Assembly: GCA_012729535.1 (NCBI GenBank)
Contig: JAAYCY010000050.1
Coordinates: 1-56,512 of the forward strand
DNA: 56,512 nucleotides
DNA from: Methanomicrobiales archaeon
GTDB lineage: Archaea; Halobacteriota; Methanomicrobia; Methanomicrobiales; Methanospirillaceae
Reading direction: 5' to 3'
Under the pieces are notes generated by a model. It worked only from the letters and a program-made list of their open reading frames with translations. It did not search any database and was not told where the DNA came from. Positions 8,987 to 17,351 of this stretch are shown one piece after another (positions within the stretch are counted from its first letter, which is position 1; each line of letters opens with the position of its first letter). The position numbers and the translations under genes are program-made.

Positions 8987-9766
8987 ATGACAAAATTAAC
9001 CGAATCGAATCCTTCTTTTGTTGACACTGAATTTGATTTTACGTCGGTTTTTAATGCCGAAGATTATCTGTATTTTTATGAACAGCATCTGAAACCGGAG
9101 TATACAAAAGAAGAGATCCAGTTTCTCATCCGTGAACTGCTTCTTGAAAAACCTGAAAAAATTCTTGACCTTGCCTGCGGGTATGGACGACATGCAAATT
9201 ATCTTGCCCGCTTTGGACATATTGTCACCGGGGTTGATAATAACCAGGATTTTCTAGATATTGCAGGAAAAGGAGCGAAAGATTCAGGGGTGGATGTCAG
9301 ATATATCTGTGAGGATTCCAGGAAATTCTCGTCTCCGGGTGAATATGATTGTATTATTCATCTCTTTAGTTCCTTTGGTTATTTTCCGGATGAAGAAAAT
9401 GAACTGGTAATACGAAATATCGCCGTTTCTCTCAATCCCGGTGGAAGGTTCTGTCTTGATATTCTAAACCGGGATGCATTTGTAAATGATTTTCCACAAT
9501 ATTCGGTTCTTGAAAAGAATGGAGATTTTATGATTGATCAGAACCGGTTCGAACCGCTCTCCGGAAGGTTGTATAATTCCCGTATCATCATCCGGGATGG
9601 AAAGAGAAAAGATACTCCTTTCTTCCTTCGACTCTATAATCCAACTGAAATTATTTCCCTTCTGAAACAGGAGGGACTGGTCCTGAAAAAGGTCTATGGC
9701 AATTGGGATAGCAAACCCTTTGATAGTACTTCAAAGAGAATGATCCTGATCGCTGAAAAACAATAA
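8987..9766 (+). CDS. SAM-dependent methyltransferase, class I
   Basis: A 259-residue methyltransferase with motif I LDLACGYGRH near residue 60, then GVDNN at the end of strand 2, HLFSSFGYF around motif IV, and LNPGGRFCLDI. Beyond the core it has a C-terminal extension rich in beta-strand (SGRLYNSRIIIRDGKRK) typical of the family with a small inserted sheet. It follows the radical SAM gene with 14 bases between, most likely one transcription unit, and converges on the methyltransferase at 9796. It is not closely similar to the copy A/B methyltransferases. Substrate unknown. Confidence 0.85.
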   Translation: MTKLTESNPSFVDTEFDFTSVFNAEDYLYFYEQHLKPEYTKEEIQFLIRELLLEKPEKILDLACGYGRHANYLARFGHIVTGVDNNQDFLDIAGKGAKDSGVDVRYICEDSRKFSSPGEYDCIIHLFSSFGYFPDEENELVIRNIAVSLNPGGRFCLDILNRDAFVNDFPQYSVLEKNGDFMIDQNRFEPLSGRLYNSRIIIRDGKRKDTPFFLRLYNPTEIISLLKQEGLVLKKVYGNWDSKPFDSTSKRMILIAEKQ

Positions 9767-9795
9767 TACTACCCTGAATAAAAGAGAAATGGGTG

Positions 9796-10671
9796 CTATT
9801 TTCCGATTTTTTTCCGGTTGTCAAGGGCCCAGGCCATCATTCCCTTGTATGTTTCTGAATGCGTGGTATAGATCCCATTTTCAGAGCAGTTTTTGTAGTA
9901 TTCCATGATTTTATTCCGGTTTTCATCAGATATTTCATGTTTCATTTCCAGATAACCAATTGTACTGTTCGCTGCTTCCTCCCAACTCTGGTTCTGGTCT
10001 TCAGTTTTATGATTGATTTTTACTATCGGCTGAAATCCTAAGGTATAAAGGTACATAAAGGGATAAAAAAAACCGGCGGCAAAGAATTCCTGTTCCGGAA
10101 CTTTTTGTAAAATCCTGATGTATATATCGGGTGGAATTTTCACTGGATCCCTCCGTATAAAGTTGCTGTAATAACAATATTTCTTAGAACAGGATATCAT
10201 CCGGTCAAAGGTTTCAACATCCCGTATGCCCGGAGTAAATGATGCAATGACCAAATCAAATTTATTACGAAATTTCATGGTATCAATATCGGCGGTCCAC
10301 CATGAGCACTCGATAGGGCTGATAGAAAGGTCTTCGTTTTCTGCTGTTTCTTTTAGTCTCTCAAGCATTTTGGAGGATATATCCAGTGATGTTACCTTTG
10401 CCCCGGCCCTGGCAAGAGGTAATGTAAGAGATCCGGGACCACAACCGATATCAAGAACGGTGGCACCTTCCGGATTGAAACCCACTTCATCCAGTAGTTT
10501 AAAAAAATCAGCATCTTTTTGCTTTTTTCTTTTTTCTTCCAGATTCTTTCCAAAGCTGTCGGCACGTTTGTTCCATCGTTCTGCCTGTATGTCATCTGAA
10601 AGAAAATTAATTGTGTCTGCAGTGGAATTCCAGCAATTAATCCAGCATTGTACGTTCTCATCCTGTATCAT
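9796..10671 (-). CDS. SAM-dependent methyltransferase, class I
   Basis: A 291-residue protein with LDIGCGPGSLTLPLARAG (motif I) near residue 75 and SLDIS at the end of strand 2, preceded by a helical N-terminal cap of ~65 residues. Its closest relative in the window is the gene at 26755-27573, with which it shares the long N-terminal cap, the C/HSxW segment after strand 3 and a C-terminal region around LYTLGFQP. Together they form a subfamily distinct from the copy A/B methyltransferases. Convergent with 8987-9766, 29 bases apart. Upstream lies a relic of an SBP C-terminus, so an SBP gene once stood here as well. Substrate unknown. Confidence 0.85.
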   Translation of the reverse strand: MIQDENVQCWINCWNSTADTINFLSDDIQAERWNKRADSFGKNLEEKRKKQKDADFFKLLDEVGFNPEGATVLDIGCGPGSLTLPLARAGAKVTSLDISSKMLERLKETAENEDLSISPIECSWWTADIDTMKFRNKFDLVIASFTPGIRDVETFDRMISCSKKYCYYSNFIRRDPVKIPPDIYIRILQKVPEQEFFAAGFFYPFMYLYTLGFQPIVKINHKTEDQNQSWEEAANSTIGYLEMKHEISDENRNKIMEYYKNCSENGIYTTHSETYKGMMAWALDNRKKIGK

Positions 10672-10842
10672 TATTATCTAAAGGTTGCCGTTATTGAGGT
10701 ATAAATTAATTGAAATGATTATTCCTTCAGTTTATTAACCATCATCATTAAACATTTAAGTCCGTTAGGATCACTTGAATATTTTTTTAAAAAAAGGAAT
10801 TGAGATAATCCGGAGAATTGAAGGATTATATTCAGTTTTTAC

Positions 10843-10940
10843 TTAAGACTAGAACCAGTAATAATAGTATTGATCTCATCATCAGTCAGGTCATAATGTA
10901 AGAATTTGGGAGAAAATCCGGTTTGAAAAATATGAGTCCG
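10843..10940 (-). pseudogene. Relic of an SBP C-terminus
   Basis: The minus strand reads FQTGFSPKFLHYDLTDDEIN and then TIITGSSLK before a TAA at 10843-10845. This matches the invariable ending of the SBPs in this window (for example FYGVELSDDEINIIL at 26520-26570). No start or N-terminal part is found. About 30 codons survive. Recognition rests on the short but diagnostic LTDDEIN ending, so confidence is moderate. Confidence 0.6.
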
Positions 10941-10967
10941 TTTTTTTACATAAAAAACAATACCTCA

Positions 10968-11615
10968 TCATATGATTTTTTTTAGTTCCTCTGGATTATG
11001 CAGTATTTTTTCAGGGAATGCTTCACATAGTTCTTCTTTACTTCCATATCCCCAGAGAACACCTATTGATTTGAGACCGTTTTCATGAGCTGCCTGGATA
11101 TCAACTGCACGGTCACCAATCATTATGGCAGTTTTATCAATAATCTCATTTTCAAGGAGGAGCCGGAGTTGATTCGTTTTTTGTATCCCGTCATCCCCTC
11201 CGCTGATAAAAGAAAAGAATGTCAGTAATTGAAAGAGTTTAAGAATTTTCTCTGCGAAATCAACTCTTTTTGAGGTACAGATTCCCATAGGAATATTATT
11301 TGCTATGAGATATTGCAGAGTTCCATATATCTCCGGATAGAGGGTATTTTCAGCATATCCTATCCGGTTGTAATAATCCCGATAATGGCCGATAATATTT
11401 GAAATAAGCTCACTAGAATCAGAATTGATGATTTTTCTCATGATAATGTCAAGAGGTGGTCCAATATATTGAGCAACAGTACTCTTATCCATTTCCGGAT
11501 ATCCAAATGCCCCAATAGCGCAATTCAATGAATGGGTAATGCCGGTTAAAGGATCACTAATAGTTCCATCAAGGTCAAAGACGAGGAAATGATTGATACC
11601 TTTGAAATAATTCAT
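10968..11615 (-). CDS. HAD-superfamily phosphatase (phosphoglycolate phosphatase-like)
   Basis: A cytoplasmic hydrolase of ~215 residues. Motif I is VFDLDGTISDP, with the nucleophilic Asp at about residue 13. Motif II is the Thr of GICTSKR, and motif IV is GDRAVDIQAA with the metal-binding Asp. The helical cap between motifs I and II identifies subfamily I (Gph/PpaX-like). I start it at ATG 11615 (MNYFKGINH) because AAGGGA lies just upstream. A longer frame to 11672 adds 19 residues without a ribosome binding site. Substrate unknown; members hydrolyse phosphoglycolate, nucleotides or sugar phosphates. No strong tie to neighbours. Confidence 0.85.
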   Translation of the reverse strand: MNYFKGINHFLVFDLDGTISDPLTGITHSLNCAIGAFGYPEMDKSTVAQYIGPPLDIIMRKIINSDSSELISNIIGHYRDYYNRIGYAENTLYPEIYGTLQYLIANNIPMGICTSKRVDFAEKILKLFQLLTFFSFISGGDDGIQKTNQLRLLLENEIIDKTAIMIGDRAVDIQAAHENGLKSIGVLWGYGSKEELCEAFPEKILHNPEELKKII

Positions 11616-11717
11616 TTCCCTTAGCAAAATCACTCCCGGAAGGAATGGGACTGTAACTCTATCAATGTTCATAAGAGGTATTCTGTATATCGTTTATTCA
11701 GATACGTAATGGTTCTT

Positions 11718-11940
11718 TTATGAGTATGCCAAGTCAATTTTTTTTCTTATGATGATGACAGGAAGTTCTATATCATCATCCGACTTCGAAAACCCATCCA
11801 GGATAGGTTCTGTCTGAAAAACAGGATGGAAAATTTCCTGCAGTGAACGGTGATAGTAATACGGTTATACCGGTTTAGACCTGATTGCTTCTCCTTCATA
11901 GATGTAGTCAGGTAATACTTATCCGGTCTCGAAAACACGG
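11718..11940 (-). pseudogene. Relic of a methyltransferase C-terminus
   Basis: In one minus-strand frame the sequence reads LPDYIYEGEAIRSKPV, an ochre stop, then PYYYHRSLQEIFHPVFQ and further IELPVIIIRKKI before a TAA at 11718. A YYHRSL...IF segment followed by IP-x-IIIRxR is the usual end of a class I methyltransferase. No motif I is found upstream before the NTPase gene, so only the last third remains, already carrying a stop. Not strongly similar to any methyltransferase in this window. Confidence 0.55.
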
Positions 11941-11978
11941 TTGAAATGTAGAAAAATCAAAATCTCCCCATTACCGGC

Positions 11979-12578
11979 CTATTTACATTTTATTGGCAAA
12001 ATTGATCTGAATTCCCTGATCTCATTTAGAATTTCCGGGATTACTTCAGACTGGGGGACAGAATCAATATCCACGATAACACTCTTTGGATAAGGCCATC
12101 TCTTTAACACATCATCCACGAAACAACTCCGGACAGTCCATATCATTGGAGGATGGTTCATTTCATACAGGAGATCAATACATCCGGCCCACATTACTCC
12201 GTTAAGTTCAAACCTTCCAACTTCATCAATTACCACAAGATCTGGTGTTCCTTCTTTTATTGGGTTGAGAATGGCATTACATCCAAAAGAAATGCCTGAA
12301 TTCCTGAAATAATACCTCCCATGTAATTCAGAATCATGAGTTGGTACTACTGAGCACAGTTCTTCTGACATTCCAGTATAAATATCAATCAGGTCAAATC
12401 CTGAACGAAGACTACCCTGGAAATATCCGGGAGCTACAATGCCACTTATCCGGATATCCTCATTTGAGAGTTTATCAAGAATCTGTTTAAGATAGGTAGT
12501 TTTTCCTTCTCCCTGTTCTCCGGTAATGATAAATAATGGCGAACGTTGGCCGGAAATCGCAGATATATCCTTATTCAT
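11979..12578 (-). CDS. P-loop NTPase, THEP1/DUF2478-like
   Basis: A 199-residue P-loop protein. Walker A is ITGEQGEGKTTYL, at about residues 17-28, and Walker B is PDLVVIDEVGRFEL, the acidic pair followed by GxxEL seen in THEP1-type nucleoside triphosphatases and related DUF2478 proteins, several of which occur in molybdenum-related clusters. GIVAPG after strand 2 is also characteristic. It follows the radical SAM gene at 12604 by 25 bases on the same strand and is likely co-transcribed. It could drive a metal- or cofactor-loading step, but the partner is unknown. Confidence 0.8.
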   Translation of the reverse strand: MNKDISAISGQRSPLFIITGEQGEGKTTYLKQILDKLSNEDIRISGIVAPGYFQGSLRSGFDLIDIYTGMSEELCSVVPTHDSELHGRYYFRNSGISFGCNAILNPIKEGTPDLVVIDEVGRFELNGVMWAGCIDLLYEMNHPPMIWTVRSCFVDDVLKRWPYPKSVIVDIDSVPQSEVIPEILNEIREFRSILPIKCK

Positions 12579-12603
12579 TTTTACTCATACTGATTTTATG
12601 AAA

Positions 12604-14397
12604 TTAATAAGCGGAATCTGCCAGTTGATCTGGAAGAACAATACCATTGTCTCCAGGCAAGTCAGACTCCAGAAGGAAACTCTCAAATAGATTATTTAGT
12701 CGTTCTTCCTCGTCATGAAGAGAATACTGAAAAAGGTCCGGATGCTGAATATTTGCAATTTCCATAAGGCCGATGATCCAGTGTGGAGTGGTGGGCATAT
12801 ACTTTTTATTCAGGGCATATATCCGGTTTTTCTGGATTGCATCAGCGTTAATCCCAATCTTTCTGCAGGTATTGATAAAATCCTGAACCTGGGTTGAGAA
12901 ATGACCAGATATCAGGATTATCTCCGGATTAATGGTATTGAATTCAGATACTGTGTACTCTGCATGTTCCTTCTCATTGTAGTTGATTTCTTTGTTAAGA
13001 CTAATTCCTCCGGCAATTTCCACGAGATTGTTATCAAATTTTTCCGCATACAGGGGGAATAACGGATGGCTCAGGACAATCATGACACGAGGTTTTCGAG
13101 CGATGGAAACCTTTCGGGAGATATCAGAAATGATCAATCGGATATAATTCACAAAAGCAGTTCCCTGGATTTCCCGACCGGATAAATGAGCAAGATAGTT
13201 TACCATCTCGCAGTATGTGTCCGGATTACTTTTTTGTTCCTGTTTGGAGTGAAGATATCCGTTCGCAATTATCGTATTGCAATACGTATCAATCTGGTTT
13301 TTTTCAGTAACTCCCAGTATTTTAAGTATCTCTGCAATAAACCTGACACCCATAATTGAACGGTATCCCCCGAGGACTTCAGGTTCATCCTTTTTAACCG
13401 GGGTGATTTCTCCTATATACGGGAACTTATACCCGCAGGAACATACTCCGTCCTGTTCGCAGGATAGAACCCTGGCTGCCATCGGACCAAAGAAAACCCG
13501 ATGAATAATTACCTTACCGCAGACAGGACAGAGTGAATCAAGCATGGTTGTTGCAACGGTGTTAAACAGGTAAACATGATGAAGATACCGTTGTAACTCG
13601 CGACATAGTTTTTCTCCATCTTCTGTTGATGGCTCCAAAAATCCGAGTTTTTCCCGGTCAGGTGCCATAAAACGCATGACCTGAAGAGGTATATCAGAGG
13701 AGATCCCTTTTATCTGTTCTACTGCCTGGATAACTTCCCTTTCCCGCCCCTTCAGGTACATTATAGAGAGTTCAACCGCTATTCCGGCATCATGAAACAG
13801 CCGGACATTGCGATATACCGGGGAGGCTGAAATAGCACCACATTCCTGATATCTTTCATCAGAATATCCCTTCAGCCCGATGTTGATATAATCAAGATAT
13901 GGAATGAGAGTATTAACCGTATCCTCTGTCATATATCCATTACTTGAACATCCGACAAGAAATCCGGCCTCTTTGGCTGCTTTTGCAACCCGGATAAATG
14001 TAGGCAGGGAAACAGTTGGTTCATTCAGACAAAAGGCAATTCCCCGGCAGTTACCTTTTCGTGCGATATTCAGTATTTCCTCAGGAGTATATTTTATCAA
14101 TGTATCTGATAGCGTTTTATTGCCATATGACTGAAATTCAGAGATACACCCTTCACATGCAAAGTTACAACCGATTGTACTGATAAGAAGGAATCTGTTA
14201 TTCGGATAAAAATGAAGGAGAGGAATGGATTCAGTAGTAACGGGATAAATATTGAGATAACAATCCGGGTATATTTCTGATATTTGCCCGTTTTCATGCC
14301 TGTACATTGAGCATTTTCCGGTCTTGTGTTCCGGGATCTGACACCTGCATTCACAATAGTTACATTGTATTGATATATCTGTCTCTGATTTTTTCAT
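12604..14397 (-). CDS. Radical SAM enzyme fused to the C-terminal lobe of a substrate-binding protein (paralog 3)
   Basis: A 597-residue third paralog, closest to the one at 7260. The N-terminal Cys set is CNYCECRC plus C29, the SAM cluster motif is GCNFACEGC (C77, C81, C84), and the knuckle is CPVC...CSCGY. The C-terminal SBP-like part has RKPRVMIVLSHPL, LVEIAGGISLN, INPEIILISGHFS and MEIANIQHPDLF. The start at ATG 14397 (MKKSETDIS) is preferred because AGGAATT precedes it; a TTG at 14472 would add 25 residues that the paralogs lack. No signal peptide. Unlike paralogs 1 and 2, its neighbour is an NTPase, not a methyltransferase. Confidence 0.85.
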   Translation of the reverse strand: MKKSETDISIQCNYCECRCQIPEHKTGKCSMYRHENGQISEIYPDCYLNIYPVTTESIPLLHFYPNNRFLLISTIGCNFACEGCISEFQSYGNKTLSDTLIKYTPEEILNIARKGNCRGIAFCLNEPTVSLPTFIRVAKAAKEAGFLVGCSSNGYMTEDTVNTLIPYLDYINIGLKGYSDERYQECGAISASPVYRNVRLFHDAGIAVELSIMYLKGREREVIQAVEQIKGISSDIPLQVMRFMAPDREKLGFLEPSTEDGEKLCRELQRYLHHVYLFNTVATTMLDSLCPVCGKVIIHRVFFGPMAARVLSCEQDGVCSCGYKFPYIGEITPVKKDEPEVLGGYRSIMGVRFIAEILKILGVTEKNQIDTYCNTIIANGYLHSKQEQKSNPDTYCEMVNYLAHLSGREIQGTAFVNYIRLIISDISRKVSIARKPRVMIVLSHPLFPLYAEKFDNNLVEIAGGISLNKEINYNEKEHAEYTVSEFNTINPEIILISGHFSTQVQDFINTCRKIGINADAIQKNRIYALNKKYMPTTPHWIIGLMEIANIQHPDLFQYSLHDEEERLNNLFESFLLESDLPGDNGIVLPDQLADSAY

Positions 14398-15024
14398 GTC
14401 AATAATTCCTGCATTTACACAAATATCAAAAATTTTATGATGATTTTGGAAAATACCATAATGAATAGGCAATGATTACTTGATTACAAAAGGATGTAAT
14501 ACCTGATAGTTCAGTAAATTTTTATCTAGCATTGATTCCTGGAAAATTCGTTCGTTATTGATATTGTTGGTCACACAGGTAAATAATAATTTTTGTTTAA
14601 TTCTGGCTCATAATTAATATACTTTTTAGAGATGATTTGTCATATGGATGTTTATTAAAGGGGATTATTAAGAAGAGAGAGAAAGAGAAAAACTGGTGAA
14701 TGGTGTGTGGTTAGTCCTATTTTATCATTACAGGCTGATATCCATTTTGTGCGAGATATGACAATGTGAGATCTGGAACTTGAAAGACATGAGAATTTCT
14801 CTGTTTCATGAGAACCGGGTGTCGATCATGAGACTTTTCACATCAATGAAAAATGAAATGAATGTCTTTTTAAAATCTAAAAAAATGTAAATTTTTTTTG
14901 TTTTTTAATAAATTAATAGACAAATTTTTTATTTTTGTTAATTTAAAGAGATTAAAAGAAGGTTTAATATATAATATTGTATACAAGGATTTGCCATTGT
15001 TATGGTAATAGAGGAAGAAAGATT
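14398..15024. other. 627-base intergenic region
   Basis: No coding region or recognisable relic. The right end is very A+T rich and holds TTTAATATATAAT (14963-14975), a good archaeal TATA box for mop2. The stretch 14780-14835 carries three copies of CATGAGA, one possible regulatory oddity without further support. Confidence 0.4.
14963..14975 (+). promoter_or_regulatory. TATA-like box of mop2
   Basis: TTTAATATATAAT begins 62 bases before the ATG of mop2, the same spacing as the box before mop1 at 5071. Conserved spacing between two paralogous promoters is the evidence. Confidence 0.5.
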
Positions 15025-15234
15025 ATGAAAATCAGTGCAAGAAACTGTCTCAAAGGCACAATTAAATCAATTACCAAGGGACCGGTTATGGCAGAGATTG
15101 TCATGGATATTGGTAATGGTGCCACAGTCACTTCAGTAATCACCGCCCACGCTGCAGAAAACCTGGGGCTTACAGAAGGGAAAACTGCATACGCAGTTAT
15201 GAAATCCAGTGAAGTAATGGTTGCTATCGATTAA
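15025..15234 (+). CDS. mop: Molbindin (single TOBE/Mop domain), second copy
   Basis: A 69-residue paralog of the protein at 5133, starting MKISARNCLKGTIKSITKGP and ending in the Mop core LGLTEGKTAYAVMKSSEVMV. The same length and no gaps indicate a duplication. ATG 15025 is chosen because GAGG lies nine bases before it; an upstream in-frame start at 14977 adds unrelated residues. It precedes modA by 171 bases on the same strand, so each mop gene stands before one part of the Mod transporter. It probably binds and buffers molybdate or tungstate in the cytoplasm. Confidence 0.93.
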   Translation: MKISARNCLKGTIKSITKGPVMAEIVMDIGNGATVTSVITAHAAENLGLTEGKTAYAVMKSSEVMVAID

Positions 15235-15405
15235 TTATCCTGTTTTTTGTCCGCAATATGATCCTGAATCTTTTTTCAGTATTAAAATTTACATTTCTGT
15301 TGCATATTGCCAATTCTCCTTTAATTATTATGGTTAACTTGCGGGATAAATGATCGGATTTATACAACATTAAATCCCATGATACTTGGGTTTAGGAGTG
15401 TACCT

Positions 15406-16209
15406 ATGAAAACGATTTCATACCTCATGATAGGTCTGGCTTTTCTCCTGCTCTTTATGCAGGCAGGCTGTGTTTTTGCTGAGGAAACCGAGCAGAAAGA
15501 ACTAATGATCTTTGCAGCGGCATCACTGACCGGTGTTGTCGGAGACATTGAAACCATCTTTGAAGAGTCTCATCCGGGAGTGAGTGTTACAACCAACTGT
15601 GACAGTTCAGCGACCCTGGAAACCCAGATAAAAGAGGGTGCATATGCAGATGTATATCTACCGGCAAGTGTTAAGAACATGGACAACCTTGTGAAAGAGG
15701 AGATGATTGATACTGAGTCGGTGACTCTATATGGAACCAATAAGCTTGCAATCATCGTTCCAATTGACAACCCGGCAGAAATTACCGGTCTTGCTGACCT
15801 TGCTAAACCAGGTGTTAAGATAGTCAGTGAGACCTCTGAAGTTCCGGTTAGAAAATATACCGAGCAGGTTCTCAACAAAACCCTGAACAGTACTGAATAT
15901 GGACAGGCATTTGTTGATGCTTTCAGAGCAAATGTTTTTTCAGAAGAGACAAATGTTGCAGGTGCCACAACCAAGGTAGCACTTGGAGAAGCAGATGCAG
16001 GAATCACGTATTATTCAGATGTTACCAAAGATCTTGCAGACAAGATTATAATCATTGATATCCCTGAAGATCTTAATGTAGTTGCCACATATAAGGCAGG
16101 TATTCTTTCAGAGTCAGTGAATGAGGAACTTGCTGATGAATACATCGGCCTGCTCACATCAGAGGAAGGAAAATCAGTATTGAAAGATTATAATTTCAAT
16201 CCTGCTTAA
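15406..16209 (+). CDS. modA: Molybdate/tungstate-binding protein of the ABC transporter
   Basis: A 267-residue extracytoplasmic receptor. The signal peptide (MKTISYLMIGLAFLLLFMQA) has a Cys in GCVF that could be a lipobox. The mature part has LMIFAAASLTGVV with the oxyanion-binding Ser, FEESHPGVSV, DSSATLETQIKEGAYADVYL, and the ModA-type ending VALGEADAGITYYSDV. ATG 15406 follows GGAG by 8 bases; an upstream start at 15379 has no support. It serves the ModBC pair at 5526-7099, from which it is separated by five intact genes and two relics. Specificity for Mo or W is not readable. Confidence 0.92.
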   Translation: MKTISYLMIGLAFLLLFMQAGCVFAEETEQKELMIFAAASLTGVVGDIETIFEESHPGVSVTTNCDSSATLETQIKEGAYADVYLPASVKNMDNLVKEEMIDTESVTLYGTNKLAIIVPIDNPAEITGLADLAKPGVKIVSETSEVPVRKYTEQVLNKTLNSTEYGQAFVDAFRANVFSEETNVAGATTKVALGEADAGITYYSDVTKDLADKIIIIDIPEDLNVVATYKAGILSESVNEELADEYIGLLTSEEGKSVLKDYNFNPA

Positions 16210-16544
16210 TTTTTCATAAAACCAGTTAAAATTTTTTCTTTGGTGAATTAAAAGGAAAATCGGTTAATCAACCAGAGACTTCCAAATTCGTTTTCTGCAA
16301 TTTTATCATCCATAATTGGATTAATTTTCTAAATGCCAACATATAAGGCTTATTTAGTTAAAACGAATTATTCTCTTATTATTCCCTCATCCTTGATGAC
16401 AACTTATTATCTCAAGGAAAAAAATTTCCAGAATACCTTTAATGCGTTGAATGCTGATTATTACCTTGAATTCATAACGGTTCTGGAAATCATTAGTGAA
16501 GCATGCTCGAAAAACACTAATTCCCATTTTTGAATGAATAAATC
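16210..16544. other. 335-base intergenic region
   Basis: A+T-rich, no convincing gene. A 66-codon open frame at 16333-16533 lacks a ribosome binding site and resembles nothing I know. Confidence 0.4.
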
Positions 16545-17351
16545 ATGAATGTAAGAAAATATGGAGAACATCCATACCGGATAGCGGTCATACATGGAGG
16601 TCCGGGGGCAGCGGGTGAAATGGCCATCGTCGCTCGATATTTAAGCCATCATTATGGAATTGTCGAGCCAATGCAGACAGCGGTTACCGTTCAGGGTCAA
16701 ATCGAAGAACTTGCAGAAATCCTGGTAAAAGAAACGGATAAACCCGCTATTTTAATAGGATATTCATGGGGTGCCTGGCTTTCAATACCGGTTGCTGCTC
16801 GTTACATTGATCTGATACATTCATTGATTCTTGTATCCGCAGGACCTTTTGAGGAAAAGTATGCCTCGGTTTTCAAAAACCGAATGAAAAGACTGACATC
16901 TAAAGAACAACAGGAGGTTTTTGACATAATTAAGATTATGAATGATCCAGACAGGAGTGAAAAAGACCTGGCGTTTAAAAAATTTGGAGAGTTCATGGGT
17001 AAAACCGATATATATAATCCGGGTCCGGATTTAAGAAGAGACGATGACATGCTTTTCTGTAACCCTGATATATTTACCCGGATTTGGAACGAAGCAGCTA
17101 AATTAAGAGAAAGCGGAGAGTTAATTAAGATCTGTAGTCAGATCCGATGTCTGGTTATTGCCATACATGGAGATTATGATCCTCATCCTGCCAAAGGAGT
17201 AAATATTCCTCTTTCAACAATAATTCCTGAATTCTGGTTCATTCTTTTAGAGCATTGTGGTCATTGTCCCTGGATGGAAGCAGAAGCAAAAGAGCGGTTT
17301 TTTTCGATACTCGTTGATGAGCTCTCAGGTATGGTATCTTCATCTCTTTGA
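16545..17351 (+). CDS. Alpha/beta hydrolase
   Basis: A 268-residue alpha/beta-hydrolase fold enzyme. HGGPGA at residues 17-22 forms the oxyanion region as in proline iminopeptidase-like and bromoperoxidase-like members. The nucleophile elbow is GYSWG with Ser74, the acid is plausibly the Asp of HGDYDPHP, and the base is the His of EHCGHCPW near residue 243. No signal peptide. The 3' end overlaps by 91 bases with the convergent HD-domain gene. The substrate is unknown; ester or thioester cleavage of an imported ligand would fit the setting but is only a guess. Confidence 0.88.
   Translation: MNVRKYGEHPYRIAVIHGGPGAAGEMAIVARYLSHHYGIVEPMQTAVTVQGQIEELAEILVKETDKPAILIGYSWGAWLSIPVAARYIDLIHSLILVSAGPFEEKYASVFKNRMKRLTSKEQQEVFDIIKIMNDPDRSEKDLAFKKFGEFMGKTDIYNPGPDLRRDDDMLFCNPDIFTRIWNEAAKLRESGELIKICSQIRCLVIAIHGDYDPHPAKGVNIPLSTIIPEFWFILLEHCGHCPWMEAEAKERFFSILVDELSGMVSSSL

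Noticed and set aside
14780-14835. Three CATGAGA copies, considered as a CRISPR-like or operator array
   Set aside because: Units are too short and irregularly spaced, with no further copies.
16333-16533. Plus-strand open frame of 66 codons before the alpha/beta hydrolase
   Set aside because: No ribosome binding site, no recognised motif, A+T-rich composition.
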